A DNA stretch of 52,359 nt. It comes from a virus. Positions 6,955 to 16,757 of the stretch are shown piece by piece (position 1 is the stretch's first letter; each line of letters opens with the position of its first letter). Under the pieces are notes generated by a model. The model was not told the DNA's origin. It was given only the letters and a program-made list of their open reading frames with translations, and did not search any database. The DNA is taken from IMG/VR virus record IMGVR_UViG_3300027365_000018, positions 1-52,359 of that record; one strand, 5' to 3'. Made by a program: the position numbers and the translations under genes.

Positions 6955-9900
6955 ATGCCCCTTCTCGAAGACCTGCGCGCGCAGGATCCGCGCCTGAAAT
7001 CCGTGCCCGACGAGCAGCTGCTCGGTGCGCTGGCCCAGCAGCCCGAGTTCCAGGGGCTGAGCCCGAACGAACTCAATGCACTGGCGTACGGCCAGGGTGG
7101 CAAGCCCGAACAGTCGGAGCCCGGCTTTACCGCGGGTCTGTCCGCCGGCATCGATCAGACCCAGGCCATGTTCGGTGGCCTGATGATGGCCGCCGGGCAG
7201 AAGTTCGGCGAGGAGTCGCTCTACACCGCCGGCAAGAACGTCTACCAGCGCAACATGGACGAGGCTCAGCAGAACGCGCTGGGCTACGGCTTCACCGACC
7301 TGTTCAGCGACCCGAACGCCTCCGCGCTGCAGTGGGCCAGCTACACCGCCGGCAACCTGCTGCCGACCATGGCTACCGCCGTCGCCGGGGGCGGCGTGGG
7401 CGGACTTGCCGCGCGCACCCTGGCCGGGGCCGCCGCCAAGCGCGCCGCTACCCAGGCTGGGCAGATGATCGGCACCTACGCCGCGTCTTCCGGCATGGAA
7501 ACCGGTTCGATCATGGGCGAGGTGGACAACGCCGACGTCGCCCTGGCCCATGGCTCCATCGCCGGCGCCCTCGACGCGCTGCCGGTTATCCGCGCGCTAC
7601 GCAAGGTTGGCGGCAAGGAGATCGCCGACCGCGCCACAAGCCAGATCGCCGACCGCACCCTGGCCGAGCTCAAGAAGACGGCTGGCCGGACAGTGAAGGG
7701 CGCTACCGGCAAGGGCATGCTGACTCAGGCTCTGGCCGAGTCATCGACGGAAGGCCTGCAGACGCTGATCGAGCAGAACGCCGCCTACTGGGTGCAGACC
7801 AACGGCGACACCCTGCTCAACAACCTGGGCGATGCCAACTGGAAAGAGGTCATCGACGCCGCAGCGGCCGGCGGGCTGGGCGGTATGGCCATGGGCGGCC
7901 CGGCAGGTCTGGCCGAGCGCAGCCAATCGCGGCGCGCGCTCAACAATCTGCCCGCCGATCAGCAGGCCGAGGGCTCATCTTCCGACCTGCCACCGACCCA
8001 GCAGGGACCGGACGCCAACCCCGACCCCCTGGTGTTCGAGAACGCCAACGTGTCGCGCAACGACTGGGAGCAGGCCTGGAAGCAGCAGGCCCAGCGCTTC
8101 GACAACCAGCAGCGCCGCGAGCAGCAGTTCAAGGAACAGGCGATCTCGTCGGCCCAGCAGCAGACGGCAGCGGCTGGGGGCGACCCGCTGCAGCAGGCCA
8201 CCGCGGGGCTGCGCGCCGAACAGGCGGCGGAAGCGGCCACCGGCGACGCCCGCGCCGCCGAGACCAACCGCACCGCAGCGGATCTTGGCAACCGCATCCA
8301 GCTGGCCATGAACACCGCCGACGACCTGGCACCGCTGGCCCGGGGCAGCGATCAGGCCCAGACCCGCCTGCGCAACCTCAACAGCGTGCTCCAGCGCGCC
8401 GAGGCCGCCTATGCCGACGGCAACACCGAGCTGGCCAACCGCCTGACCGGCCGCGCCGAGATGATCGGCAACAACCTGACCCGCTCGCTCAACCGCCCCG
8501 GCACCCGCGAGCGCCCGGCGACCGGCATCTATGAGCAGGCCCCGCCGTTCGGTGGGCTGCTGGGCCAGGACCGCGCCAACCGCCTCGAGGCGCCCGACCC
8601 CAGCATCATCAACATGGGCGGCCCCACCGCCGACACCACCCAGTACGAGCCACAGGCGCGCAACGTCCGCCGCGACCAGCGCATGACCGATCAGCAGCAA
8701 GGCGCCCGGCGGATGCGCGAGCAGGCCAATGGCCCCGCGCAGATAACCGACCAGGGCGTGGTCTACGGCCAGGGCCCCGTCGCCGGCAATGCCAACACCG
8801 GCATGGACCAGCCGTTCGAGCGGGCGCGGTTCACGGATACCGGCGCCCGGGACAATGCCGCCGTCGAGCGTGCGCAGAACCAGCGCCAGGCCGAACGGGC
8901 GGCCGAGATCGCCCGCACCCGCGGCCCGGCCGAGACTGCCTACCTGCCCGACAACACCCCGGTTCGCACCCGCTACCGGGTGATGGACCTCGCCGACCTG
9001 ACGCCCTCGAACACCGAGGATGGCCGCGTCAATCCGCGCTTCCCCGCCGAGCTGCAGCCGCGCGACCGCACCAACGCCAACAGCCAGGTACAGGTGCGCA
9101 ACATCGCCGCCAACCTCAACCCCGAGCGGCTGGGCCGCAGCCAGGATGCCGCCACCGGCGCCCCCATCGTCGGCGGCGACGGTGTGGTCGAATCCGGCAA
9201 CGGTCGCACCATGGCGATCGCCCAGGCCTACCGCCAGGGCAACGGCGAGGCCTACCGGCAGTACGTCAGCCAGCAGGCCGAGGCCATGGGCATGGACCCG
9301 GCCGCCGTGGCCGACATGCAACAGCCGGTGCTGGTCCGCGAGCGGGTGACCAACGTGGACCGCGCCGACTTCGCCCGCCGCGCCAACGAATCCACCGTGG
9401 CCGGCATGACCGCCTACGAGCAGGCCAGGGCCGACGCCGACGCGCTGAGCGCCGCAGACGTCCAGCAATGGAACCCGGACCAGTCCGGCGACCCGCTGGC
9501 GGCCAGCAATCGCGCCTTCCAGCGTCGCTTCGTCCAGCGCCTGGGCAACAACGAGACCAGCCGCTACACCACCCGCGACGGTCAGGCCAGCCCCGAGCTG
9601 GGCCAGCGCATGCAGCGCGCCGTGTTCGCCAAGGCCTACAACGACAGCGACATGGTCGAGATGGTCACCGAGCAGGGCGACGCCATGCGCAACCTGACCG
9701 GTGCCCTGCAGGAAGCCGCCGCCGATCTGGCCGCGGCCCGAGAAACCGGCAGCGAGGACGCGCTGACCGCCATCGGCACTATCAACGACGCCGTGCGTCT
9801 GGTGCGCCGCTCCCGGCAGGACGGCACACCCATCCGCGAACTGACCAGCCAGCAGGACGTGTTCAGCGAGCCCGTGCCGCCACTCACCGCCGACCTGGCC

Positions 9901-12900
9901 CTGGCCATCAACGCCAACATGCGCTCCCGCCGGGCGCTCGGCGAGGCCATGCGCTACATTGGGCAGGCCGTCCGCCAGCGCGCCGAGAGCGAGCGCAACG
10001 GCGCCCTGTTCGAAGACACCACCACCAACCGGGACGTGATCGATGAAGGATTCCGCCAAGCCGACACGCAACAACGAACCGCTGCGCGGGATGTTCCAGG
10101 ACGCGCTCGCCAAGGCGAACCGCAACCTGCCGAAGGGCGACAAGCTGATCGTGCCCCGGGGAATGAAGCCAAGCCGGTAGACGAACCGCTCCTGCAGACC
10201 TACACCGAGCAGGACATCGCCAACCGCGAACAGGCCGCCCGCCAATCCCGGCAGGCCGACGAGCAGGCCCGCCAACAGGCCGCGCAGCGCGCCGCCGCCG
10301 ACCGCGAGGCCAACGACTTCACCCTCGCCGGCAGCGACCGCCCGGCCGACCAGGCCGCCGCGCGTGGGCAGGGGGATCTGGTGGGGGCGCAGCCGTCGCG
10401 CGCGGAAGAATCAGCAAGCAGCCAACAGGCCGCAGCGCCAAGAGGGTTTGAGCCCTACCTCACCAACGTTCGAGGCATGGGCGAGATGTGGGCCGTGCCT
10501 GAACAGGCAGGCCGCCAGCAGTCAGGCGATAGCCTCTTCGAAACGCGCGATGATGCACTGGAAGAAGCGCGCCGCAATGCGCGGCGTGCCGACCAGCAAG
10601 CTCAGATGCGGGAAGATGCAGCGGCCAGCCAGCGACGCGACGAAAGGCAGCAATCCCGAGATCAGGAAGAGCTTGATGGACTGGCTGCCACTCTGGGCAC
10701 GACCAGGCTCGGCGCTGGAAAGGCCCGCGATGTGCTGAATCGACGCATGCGCTTCGATGGACAGGTAATGACCCGCAAGGCTCGCATCGAGCAGGCGATC
10801 GATGATGGCGCCACCGTCCAGGGTGAGGGCGCCGGCCGCCGCCTGATGGTCGGTGATAGCGAGTTCTACGATCAGTCAACGTTGACCAAGACCGGCATGG
10901 ATTATGCCGAAGCATTGATTGAACGGCGAGACAACGCAGAAACCCTGCAGAATGCCGACGAAAGCCCTGCAGAAAGCGAACCACGTCGCCAGTCCCGCAC
11001 CACCCAGCAGCGGGAGCGCCAGGGCGGCGAGCCTCTCTACAGCCTCGACTCCGCTACCACCGAGCAGCCGCCCACCGCCGAAGCCGTCCGCAATGCCCTG
11101 GCCGGCATGGAAGAGCCGCTCGGCGACTTCACTATTATCGACTCCACCCGTGACTTGCCGGAGCAGGCGATATTCGGCATGGCCCTACAGGGCATCAACC
11201 CCCGCCGGGTGAAGGGCATCTACCTGGGCGACAAGCTCTACGTCATCGCCGGCAACAACGACTCCATCGAAGAAGCCACCCGTACCGCGGTGCACGAAGC
11301 CGTGGGCCACAAGGGCATTCGCGGCGTGCTCGGCGAGGAGCTCGTGCCGGTGATGCGCAAGCTCTACAAGACGCTGCCGCTCTCCCGGCAGGGCCGCGCG
11401 GCGCTCAACGAGGTGCTGGAGAAGTACGACTACCTCGACCGCAACAACCCCGACGATCAGGTGACGATCGCCGAGGAGATGGTCGCCCACCTGCTCGAGA
11501 AGGGCTACCGGCCCAAGGCCTGGCAGCGCGCCGTGGCCAAGATCCGCGAACTGGCCCGCCGGCTGTTCCCGGGCATCAGCTGGTCATATACCGACGTGCT
11601 GGCCCTGGGCGAGAAGTCGCGGGACTACCTGCGCCGGCAGCAGGCGAAGGCCGACGGTACGAACGAGCAGCTCTACAGCCTCCGCGCCCAGCCCCGCAGC
11701 ACCGCCGACGCCTTCGACGACCTGACCGACGCGCAGACCAGCGCGCTCAACAAGATCGCGCCGCGCACGCCGAAGGAATCGGCGATCGCCTGGTTCAAGG
11801 AGCACATCGACCGCGCTGGCACCAAGATCCGCCAGGGGCTGGTCGATCGCTACGCCGCGCTCAAGGACATGGACATGGCGCTCAACGGCGAGGACAGCGT
11901 GGACGGCTCCACCGCCTCCTCGAGCTGGGTGCTGGCCCGCATGTCCTCCGCGGCGAGCGGGGCGCTGACGGCGATGCTCAACTACGGCCGCATCTACCTC
12001 GACCCCGACCAGAAGGTGATCGACGTCCGCGACGACGAGAGCCTGGGGCTGGGCAGCGTGCTGGCCCGGCTGGGCGACGCCGCCGAGATCGAACGCTTCA
12101 TGGGCTGGATCGCCGGCAACCGCTCCGCGCGCCTGGCCGCCGAGGGCCGCGAGAACCTGTTCGATGCCGGCGAGATCGAGGGCCTGCGCACGCTCAACCG
12201 CGGCACCATGAAGGACGGCCGCGACCGCGCCAAGCTCTACGACGAGGTGTTCGCCGAGTTCCAGCAGTATCGCGACGACGTACTGGCCATCGCCGAGCAG
12301 GCCGGCATCATCAGCAGCGAGAACCGGGCGATGTGGCGCGACGAGTTCTACGTGCCTTTCTACCGCATCGCCGAGGATGCCGAGGGCCCCAACGGCCCGC
12401 GGGCGACGTCGGGCATCACCAGGGCCGAGGCCTACAAGAAGCTCAAGGGCGGCAGCGGCAACCTGAACGACCTGCTCGGCAACACGATGATGAACTTCCA
12501 TCACTTGCTGCAGACGTCGCTCAAGAACCAGGCGGCGGTGCAGGCGATGGACAACGCCACCGACCTGGGCATCGCCACCGAGAAGCCCGAGGCCGAGGTG
12601 CGCGGCAACCCGGACGCGACGTTCGTGCTCCGCAACGGCCAGAAGGTCTGGTACCAGATCGACGACCCGCTGGTCTACAAGGCCGTGTCGTCGCTGGCTC
12701 ACCCGGGCATGAACAACACCGCCATGAAGGTGATGCGCGGCTTCAAGCGCCTGTTCACCAACATGACCACCACCACGCCGCAGTTCGTCGTCGCCAACCT
12801 GCTGCGCGACTCGATGCAGGCGGCGGCCACCTCGCCGCTGTCGAAGAACATCGCCGGCAATATGTTCAAGGGGGCGAAGACCTACGCCGACAAGCGCACC

Positions 12901-14316
12901 CGGGCGCGGATGATGGCCAGCGGCGGCTCGTTCAGCTTCGGCCATCTCTACGGCGAGAACGCCGACGAACTCAAGGTGCAGCTGACCAACACCATGCGCC
13001 GGGCCGAGCTGATCCGCGACCCCAGCCAGGTGCCGGCGGCAGCCAAGCTGCTCTGGCGTCGCTGGAACGATGCCACGGACTTCACCGAGAACATGAGCCG
13101 GGCGGAGATCTACCGCCAGAATGAGGCCCGCGGCAAGCTGTTCGCTGCCTTCCAGGCCCGCGACCTGATGGACTTCTCCAGTCACGGCGCCTGGCCGGCG
13201 GTGCGCTTCCTGATCGACGTCGTGCCGTTCATGAATGCCCGCCTCCAGGGCCTGGACAAGATCGGCCGCAGCGGCGTCGCCCCGGCGTTGCGTGTGGCGA
13301 TGGGCAAGGGCAGCGCCACCGACAAGGAAGCCGCGGCGCGCTTCTGGTCCGTGGCCGGCTCGCTGACGCTGGCCACCGTGGCGCTCTACCTGCACAACTG
13401 GGATGACGAGGAGTATCGCAAGCTCGAGCAGTGGCAGCGCGACAGCTACTGGTTCTTCCGCGTCGGCGACACCGGCATTTTCATTCCCAAGCCGTTCGAG
13501 GTCGGTGCGATCGCCACCCTGGCCGAGCGCATGACCGAGCAGATGGTAGACGACAAGGCCACCGGCGACCTGTTCGCCCAGCGCCTGGGACACATGCTGA
13601 CCAGCACATTCCAGTTCAGCCCGGTGCCGCAGGTCGCCCAGCCGCTGCTCGACGTGTACTCCAACTACGACGCCTTCACCGGCCGGCCGATCGAGTCGCT
13701 GGGCATGGAGCGCCTCTCTCCCAGCCTACGCTCGCGCAGCAGCACCACGGCCCCGGCCAAGTGGATCAGCCAGGCCAGCGAGGCGCTGTTCGGCGCCGAC
13801 GGCAAGCTGACTGTCTCACCAGTGCAGGTCGATCACCTGATCCAGGGCTACCTGGGGCAGGTGGGGGCGTGGGGTGCCGGCGTTGCGGATACGCTGTGGC
13901 GAATCACGCAGGGCGAAGAGAAGCCGGACAGCCACTGGTACGAATACCAGCCGATCCGCCGCTTCTACCAGAACCTGGGCGACGAGGACCGCTACACCCG
14001 CTACGGCACGCTGTTCTATGACGGGGTGCACGAAGCCAGCCGGGTCTATGCCGACATCAAGCAGTATCGCGAGCTCGGCGACCAGCAGCGCGCCATGGAG
14101 GTGCTCAACAACAACCGCGACATCCTGCGCATGCGGAAGTATCTCAACGGCGTGAAGTCGGACCTGACGAAGATCAACAACCGCATGAAGATGGTCGAGC
14201 GCGCCAATACCTCGGCCGAGTTCAAGCGGCGCGAGCTCGACCGTCTGCGGGCGATCAAGAACCGCCTGACCGAGATGGCCGGCAAGAAGCTGGAGAGCGT
14301 GAAGGCGTCAGGCTAG
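6955..14316 (+). CDS. Giant polyvalent internal virion protein (ejected)
   Basis: This 2453-residue protein is the largest in the window. In order it shows a Gly/Ala-rich hydrophobic stretch (about 139-165) that could insert in membrane; Gln/Ala-rich helices (350-500); a DdrB/ParB-like nuclease-fold segment (about 673-815, with ESGNGRTMAIAQAY near 745-758); a TLAGSDRPADQAAARGQGD linker typical of large polyvalent phage proteins (near 1120-1140); a zincin-like patch with HEAVGH at 1447-1452; and an LPD38-like C-terminal region (about 2180-2290). Such proteins are packaged in the capsid and enter the cell with the DNA, carrying several anti-defence or DNA-entry activities in one chain. The domain names rest on remembered motif patterns; the order and the HEAVGH motif are seen directly. 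Confidence 0.85.
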   Translation: MPLLEDLRAQDPRLKSVPDEQLLGALAQQPEFQGLSPNELNALAYGQGGKPEQSEPGFTAGLSAGIDQTQAMFGGLMMAAGQKFGEESLYTAGKNVYQRNMDEAQQNALGYGFTDLFSDPNASALQWASYTAGNLLPTMATAVAGGGVGGLAARTLAGAAAKRAATQAGQMIGTYAASSGMETGSIMGEVDNADVALAHGSIAGALDALPVIRALRKVGGKEIADRATSQIADRTLAELKKTAGRTVKGATGKGMLTQALAESSTEGLQTLIEQNAAYWVQTNGDTLLNNLGDANWKEVIDAAAAGGLGGMAMGGPAGLAERSQSRRALNNLPADQQAEGSSSDLPPTQQGPDANPDPLVFENANVSRNDWEQAWKQQAQRFDNQQRREQQFKEQAISSAQQQTAAAGGDPLQQATAGLRAEQAAEAATGDARAAETNRTAADLGNRIQLAMNTADDLAPLARGSDQAQTRLRNLNSVLQRAEAAYADGNTELANRLTGRAEMIGNNLTRSLNRPGTRERPATGIYEQAPPFGGLLGQDRANRLEAPDPSIINMGGPTADTTQYEPQARNVRRDQRMTDQQQGARRMREQANGPAQITDQGVVYGQGPVAGNANTGMDQPFERARFTDTGARDNAAVERAQNQRQAERAAEIARTRGPAETAYLPDNTPVRTRYRVMDLADLTPSNTEDGRVNPRFPAELQPRDRTNANSQVQVRNIAANLNPERLGRSQDAATGAPIVGGDGVVESGNGRTMAIAQAYRQGNGEAYRQYVSQQAEAMGMDPAAVADMQQPVLVRERVTNVDRADFARRANESTVAGMTAYEQARADADALSAADVQQWNPDQSGDPLAASNRAFQRRFVQRLGNNETSRYTTRDGQASPELGQRMQRAVFAKAYNDSDMVEMVTEQGDAMRNLTGALQEAAADLAAARETGSEDALTAIGTINDAVRLVRRSRQDGTPIRELTSQQDVFSEPVPPLTADLALAINANMRSRRALGEAMRYIGQAVRQRAESERNGALFEDTTTNRDVIDEGFRQADTQQRTAARDVPGRARQGEPQPAEGRQADRAPGNEAKPVDEPLLQTYTEQDIANREQAARQSRQADEQARQQAAQRAAADREANDFTLAGSDRPADQAAARGQGDLVGAQPSRAEESASSQQAAAPRGFEPYLTNVRGMGEMWAVPEQAGRQQSGDSLFETRDDALEEARRNARRADQQAQMREDAAASQRRDERQQSRDQEELDGLAATLGTTRLGAGKARDVLNRRMRFDGQVMTRKARIEQAIDDGATVQGEGAGRRLMVGDSEFYDQSTLTKTGMDYAEALIERRDNAETLQNADESPAESEPRRQSRTTQQRERQGGEPLYSLDSATTEQPPTAEAVRNALAGMEEPLGDFTIIDSTRDLPEQAIFGMALQGINPRRVKGIYLGDKLYVIAGNNDSIEEATRTAVHEAVGHKGIRGVLGEELVPVMRKLYKTLPLSRQGRAALNEVLEKYDYLDRNNPDDQVTIAEEMVAHLLEKGYRPKAWQRAVAKIRELARRLFPGISWSYTDVLALGEKSRDYLRRQQAKADGTNEQLYSLRAQPRSTADAFDDLTDAQTSALNKIAPRTPKESAIAWFKEHIDRAGTKIRQGLVDRYAALKDMDMALNGEDSVDGSTASSSWVLARMSSAASGALTAMLNYGRIYLDPDQKVIDVRDDESLGLGSVLARLGDAAEIERFMGWIAGNRSARLAAEGRENLFDAGEIEGLRTLNRGTMKDGRDRAKLYDEVFAEFQQYRDDVLAIAEQAGIISSENRAMWRDEFYVPFYRIAEDAEGPNGPRATSGITRAEAYKKLKGGSGNLNDLLGNTMMNFHHLLQTSLKNQAAVQAMDNATDLGIATEKPEAEVRGNPDATFVLRNGQKVWYQIDDPLVYKAVSSLAHPGMNNTAMKVMRGFKRLFTNMTTTTPQFVVANLLRDSMQAAATSPLSKNIAGNMFKGAKTYADKRTRARMMASGGSFSFGHLYGENADELKVQLTNTMRRAELIRDPSQVPAAAKLLWRRWNDATDFTENMSRAEIYRQNEARGKLFAAFQARDLMDFSSHGAWPAVRFLIDVVPFMNARLQGLDKIGRSGVAPALRVAMGKGSATDKEAAARFWSVAGSLTLATVALYLHNWDDEEYRKLEQWQRDSYWFFRVGDTGIFIPKPFEVGAIATLAERMTEQMVDDKATGDLFAQRLGHMLTSTFQFSPVPQVAQPLLDVYSNYDAFTGRPIESLGMERLSPSLRSRSSTTAPAKWISQASEALFGADGKLTVSPVQVDHLIQGYLGQVGAWGAGVADTLWRITQGEEKPDSHWYEYQPIRRFYQNLGDEDRYTRYGTLFYDGVHEASRVYADIKQYRELGDQQRAMEVLNNNRDILRMRKYLNGVKSDLTKINNRMKMVERANTSAEFKRRELDRLRAIKNRLTEMAGKKLESVKASG

Positions 14317-14534
14317 CGGCGCTTCCCGGCGCCGCCGGCCGCGAAGGCCAGCAGGATGACGGCGCCGATGCCGAGTGTCGGCGACATGGCGATCACCAGC
14401 AGGACTGGGATCCCCAGTAGACTGAGCAAGACCCACACGCCCAGCGTCTGCCATTGCGGCGGCACGGCCGTCATGGCCAAGCCGCCGAAGACGAGGAGCG
14501 AGATGATGGCGCCGATGGCGCTGGAAAGTTCCAT
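14313..14534 (-). CDS. Small two-helix membrane protein
   Basis: The reverse-strand 73-residue protein has two hydrophobic segments (about 5-25 and 30-60) and a basic C-terminus (GKRR). It faces the rightward virion genes and overlaps the end of the polyvalent gene by four bases. Together with the lipoprotein upstream it forms a small cargo cluster next to attP. A role in the lysogen's envelope, such as superinfection exclusion, is possible but only inferred. The ribosome site is weak. Confidence 0.6.
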   Translation of the reverse strand: MELSSAIGAIISLLVFGGLAMTAVPPQWQTLGVWVLLSLLGIPVLLVIAMSPTLGIGAVILLAFAAGGAGKRR

Positions 14535-14581
14535 GGCCAGAGCGTAGCGGCCCTCGGCTCAATACGCGAGGGACTGGCACT

Positions 14582-15190
14582 TCAGTGCAGGCCAAAGGCG
14601 TGCAGTGCCCGGTCGCGCTGGTCGCGGAAATCCAGATCCGACACGCCGCCCAGCTTCTCGCAGGCGATGCCGTCAGCATAGGTCCCGATAAACCGTCTCT
14701 TGGCGTTCTGCGATGTCACCACCAGCGTGGTCCCAAACGCACAGCCCGGCGCACCGGTCGGCACTATCCCGGCGGAGTTTCCAACCACCTCCCTGTAGTA
14801 GCCCTTGCTGTAGACGTACTGCACCCGCTGTCCGCCAGCGAACAGGTAGCCGTCACTGTGATCCAGCGGCAGCATGACAGAGTTTCCGTCCACCCGGCGA
14901 AATAGCGCAGTCGCCACGCTGGTATTGCCGGACTTCCGGTTCCAGCCGATCCCCGCATCGCTCACGCTGGCCTGACCAGGGTCCGATGCCATCCTGTAAC
15001 CCGACTGGTAGCTGTCCGTGATCTCCGTGGCATAGCCGAAACCCTGCGGCTGATCGATCCTTTCCACGGGAAAGCCCGGCGCCAGGTACGCCGCCTGACT
15101 GTAATCGTAGTGAGGCGGCTCCGAATTCCCCGGCAGACCTGCGCAGCCGCCCAGCGCGAGGGCAAGGCCCAGTATAATTGCTCGCTTCAT
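14582..15190 (-). CDS. Predicted lipoprotein (lysogenic-conversion cargo)
   Basis: The start at 15190 gives a clean lipoprotein signal, MKRAIILGLALALGGCAG, with lipobox LGGC and Cys near residue 16; AGGG lies about eight bases upstream. An upstream ATG at 15220 would put ten residues before the signal and is less likely. The mature ~190 residues contain Tyr/Gly-rich segments and two further Cys, with no recognised domain. Location on the opposite strand, between virion genes and attP, is usual for genes expressed in the lysogen that alter the envelope. Function unknown. Confidence 0.75.
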   Translation of the reverse strand: MKRAIILGLALALGGCAGLPGNSEPPHYDYSQAAYLAPGFPVERIDQPQGFGYATEITDSYQSGYRMASDPGQASVSDAGIGWNRKSGNTSVATALFRRVDGNSVMLPLDHSDGYLFAGGQRVQYVYSKGYYREVVGNSAGIVPTGAPGCAFGTTLVVTSQNAKRRFIGTYADGIACEKLGGVSDLDFRDQRDRALHAFGLH

Positions 15191-15294
15191 GAGTGCGCCC
15201 TGATTGATGAGACGCCTCATACCGTAGCGCGAAATCTACTGGTCCCGCGAGGGGCTGGGGAAGGCGACAGTAGTACCCGGCCGGGTCGCCAATT

Positions 15295-15543
15295 CCGTGG
15301 CACAATTCTGGCACAGTGGATGTGCCAAATAGCGATTGCTTGCGAATGGTCGAATATGCCCGCGAGCCCCGTGATATCTAGGGTGGCAGCCTGAAAGCCC
15401 CGCTTCATGCGGGCCTGGCATCCCACTCGTAATGCGTAGGTCGGTGGTTCGAGTCCACTCGCCGGCACCAGAAATCAGTATCTTACCCTCGATTTTCGCC
15501 TACTCTCCAACTGTGCCACGGCTTTTGGCACAATCCTGGCACA
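15295..15543. other. Phage attachment site (attP) with mirrored arm sites
   Basis: A tRNA 3' half forms the core (15425-15470), ending in CCA with a GGTTCGAGTCC T-arm and a CGT anticodon at 15428-15430; it matches tRNA-Thr(CGT). Six TGGCACA heptamers flank it, three per side. Left: forward at 15298 and 15309, reverse at 15321. Right: reverse at 15512, forward at 15526 and 15537. The forward pairs are each 11 bp apart (TGGCACAATYCTGGCACA). These look like integrase arm-type sites. Phage genes on both sides mean the attP is intact and not split as in a prophage. Confidence 0.85.
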
Positions 15544-15565
15544 CCGGTATTCAGGAGCATGGAGA

Positions 15566-16531
15566 GTGGCGACCTACCAACGACGCTCCGGATCGTGGCG
15601 AGCCATGATCCGCAAGAAAGGGCACCCACAAGTCAGCGCGACGTTCGACACCAAGGCCGAGGCCGAGGCATGGGCCAAGGAAATCGAAACCGAGATGACC
15701 CGATCCCGGTTCGTCGATACCCGTGAAGCGGATGCGCTGACGCTCGACAAGGCGCTCGACCGATACCAGCGCGAGATCTCGGCGCAGAAGAAAAGCCACC
15801 GCAACGAGAAGTCGCGGATCGCGATGCTCAAGCGCGACCTCGGGCATCACACTATGACCTCGTTACGCTCGTCGGACGTGGCCGAATACCGCGACAAGCG
15901 GCTGAAGGTGACCAGCGGATCGACCGTGCGGCGCGACCTGGCGCTGTTGTCGCACCTCTACGCCATCGCCTTGAAGGAGTGGGGGCTGCCCGTGGACAAC
16001 CCCTGCGCGAAGATCCGCAAGCCCAAGCTCAACCCTGAGCGTGAGCGGCGGGTGACTGATCAGCAGTTGGAATTGATACTCGAACAGGCACGGAAGCGCC
16101 ATCGAGAGATGCCCAGCATCATCACCCTGGCCGTCGAAAGCGGCATGCGTCGGGGCGAGATTGTGGGGCTCAGGCGGGAGGATGTGCGGGGAAGTGTCGC
16201 CTACCTGGCGGACACGAAGAACGGCACGGCTCGGGCAGTGCCGCTATCCAAGGCCGCGAAGCAGGCGATTGCCGACCTGCCGGCGAGAATGGATGGCCGG
16301 CTGTTCACGGTGCATCCTGACACCGTCACCGGCTATTTCCGCCGCTGCTGCCAGGCGGCGGGGCTGAAAGGGCTGCGCTTCCATGATCTGCGGCATGAGG
16401 CCACGTCGCGGTTCTTCGAGAAGGGCCTGAACATCATGGAGGTGGCGTCGATCACCGGCCACAAGGATCTGCGGATGCTCAGGCGCTACACCCACCTCAA
16501 CCCCGCAACGCTTGCGGAGAGGCTGGGATAG
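15566..16531 (+). CDS. int: Tyrosine-family site-specific integrase
   Basis: The 321-residue protein shows an N-terminal Arg/Lys-rich arm-binding region (1-60), a SAM-like core-binding domain (about 60-150) and the catalytic domain. Visible catalytic residues are Arg in GMRRGE (~193), Lys in DTKNGTA (~214), His and Arg in HDLRHEA (~272-275), His in TGHKD and the nucleophile Tyr in RRYTHL (~310). It starts with GTG, with AGGAG upstream. It lies beside attP and should recombine the tRNA-Thr-type core with the host gene. Its 3' end overlaps the convergent excisionase-like gene by 35 bases. Confidence 0.95.
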   Translation: MATYQRRSGSWRAMIRKKGHPQVSATFDTKAEAEAWAKEIETEMTRSRFVDTREADALTLDKALDRYQREISAQKKSHRNEKSRIAMLKRDLGHHTMTSLRSSDVAEYRDKRLKVTSGSTVRRDLALLSHLYAIALKEWGLPVDNPCAKIRKPKLNPERERRVTDQQLELILEQARKRHREMPSIITLAVESGMRRGEIVGLRREDVRGSVAYLADTKNGTARAVPLSKAAKQAIADLPARMDGRLFTVHPDTVTGYFRRCCQAAGLKGLRFHDLRHEATSRFFEKGLNIMEVASITGHKDLRMLRRYTHLNPATLAERLG

Positions 16532-16757
16532 CCCGAGGGCGGCCGCGCTTGCGACGGGGCTGCTCGTGCTCGCCACTCTCCAGCCCATCAAGCCACGCCT
16601 CAACAGTCGAGCGCCGCCACGCCCACAATCGACCCATCTTGAACCGGCCGGGCGGCACGGCGCTGCTGTTGCGCTGCATGGCAGCGGTGAAGGCGTGCTG
16701 CGTCTTGCCCACCATGCGGGCAACGTCGGCGGCGTAGAGAATCTCCTGGTCTGACAT
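16497..16757 (-). CDS. xis: Excisionase-like DNA-binding protein
   Basis: The 86-residue protein begins with a helix-turn-helix of the winged-helix/MerR excisionase kind (ILYAADVARMVGKTQHAF..., then GRFKMGRLWAWRRSTVEAWL, ~36-56) and ends in a basic tail. GGGAGGA six bases upstream of the ATG supports this start, although the frame is open back to 17081. It is convergent with int and overlaps it. It lies at the far end of the leftward operon, after a terminator, so its expression may depend on read-through. The excisionase role is inferred from the domain and its place beside int. Confidence 0.7.
   Translation of the reverse strand: MSDQEILYAADVARMVGKTQHAFTAAMQRNSSAVPPGRFKMGRLWAWRRSTVEAWLDGLESGEHEQPRRKRGRPRAIPASPQALRG

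Noticed and set aside
7975-10275. Very long reverse-strand open frame (766 codons) opposite the polyvalent gene, and others at 11584-13593 and 49218-51119
   Set aside because: They mirror real, GC-rich rightward genes, have Val/Gly/Leu/Arg-rich composition and no ribosome site or domain. Strong codon bias on the sense strand removes stops on the other strand.
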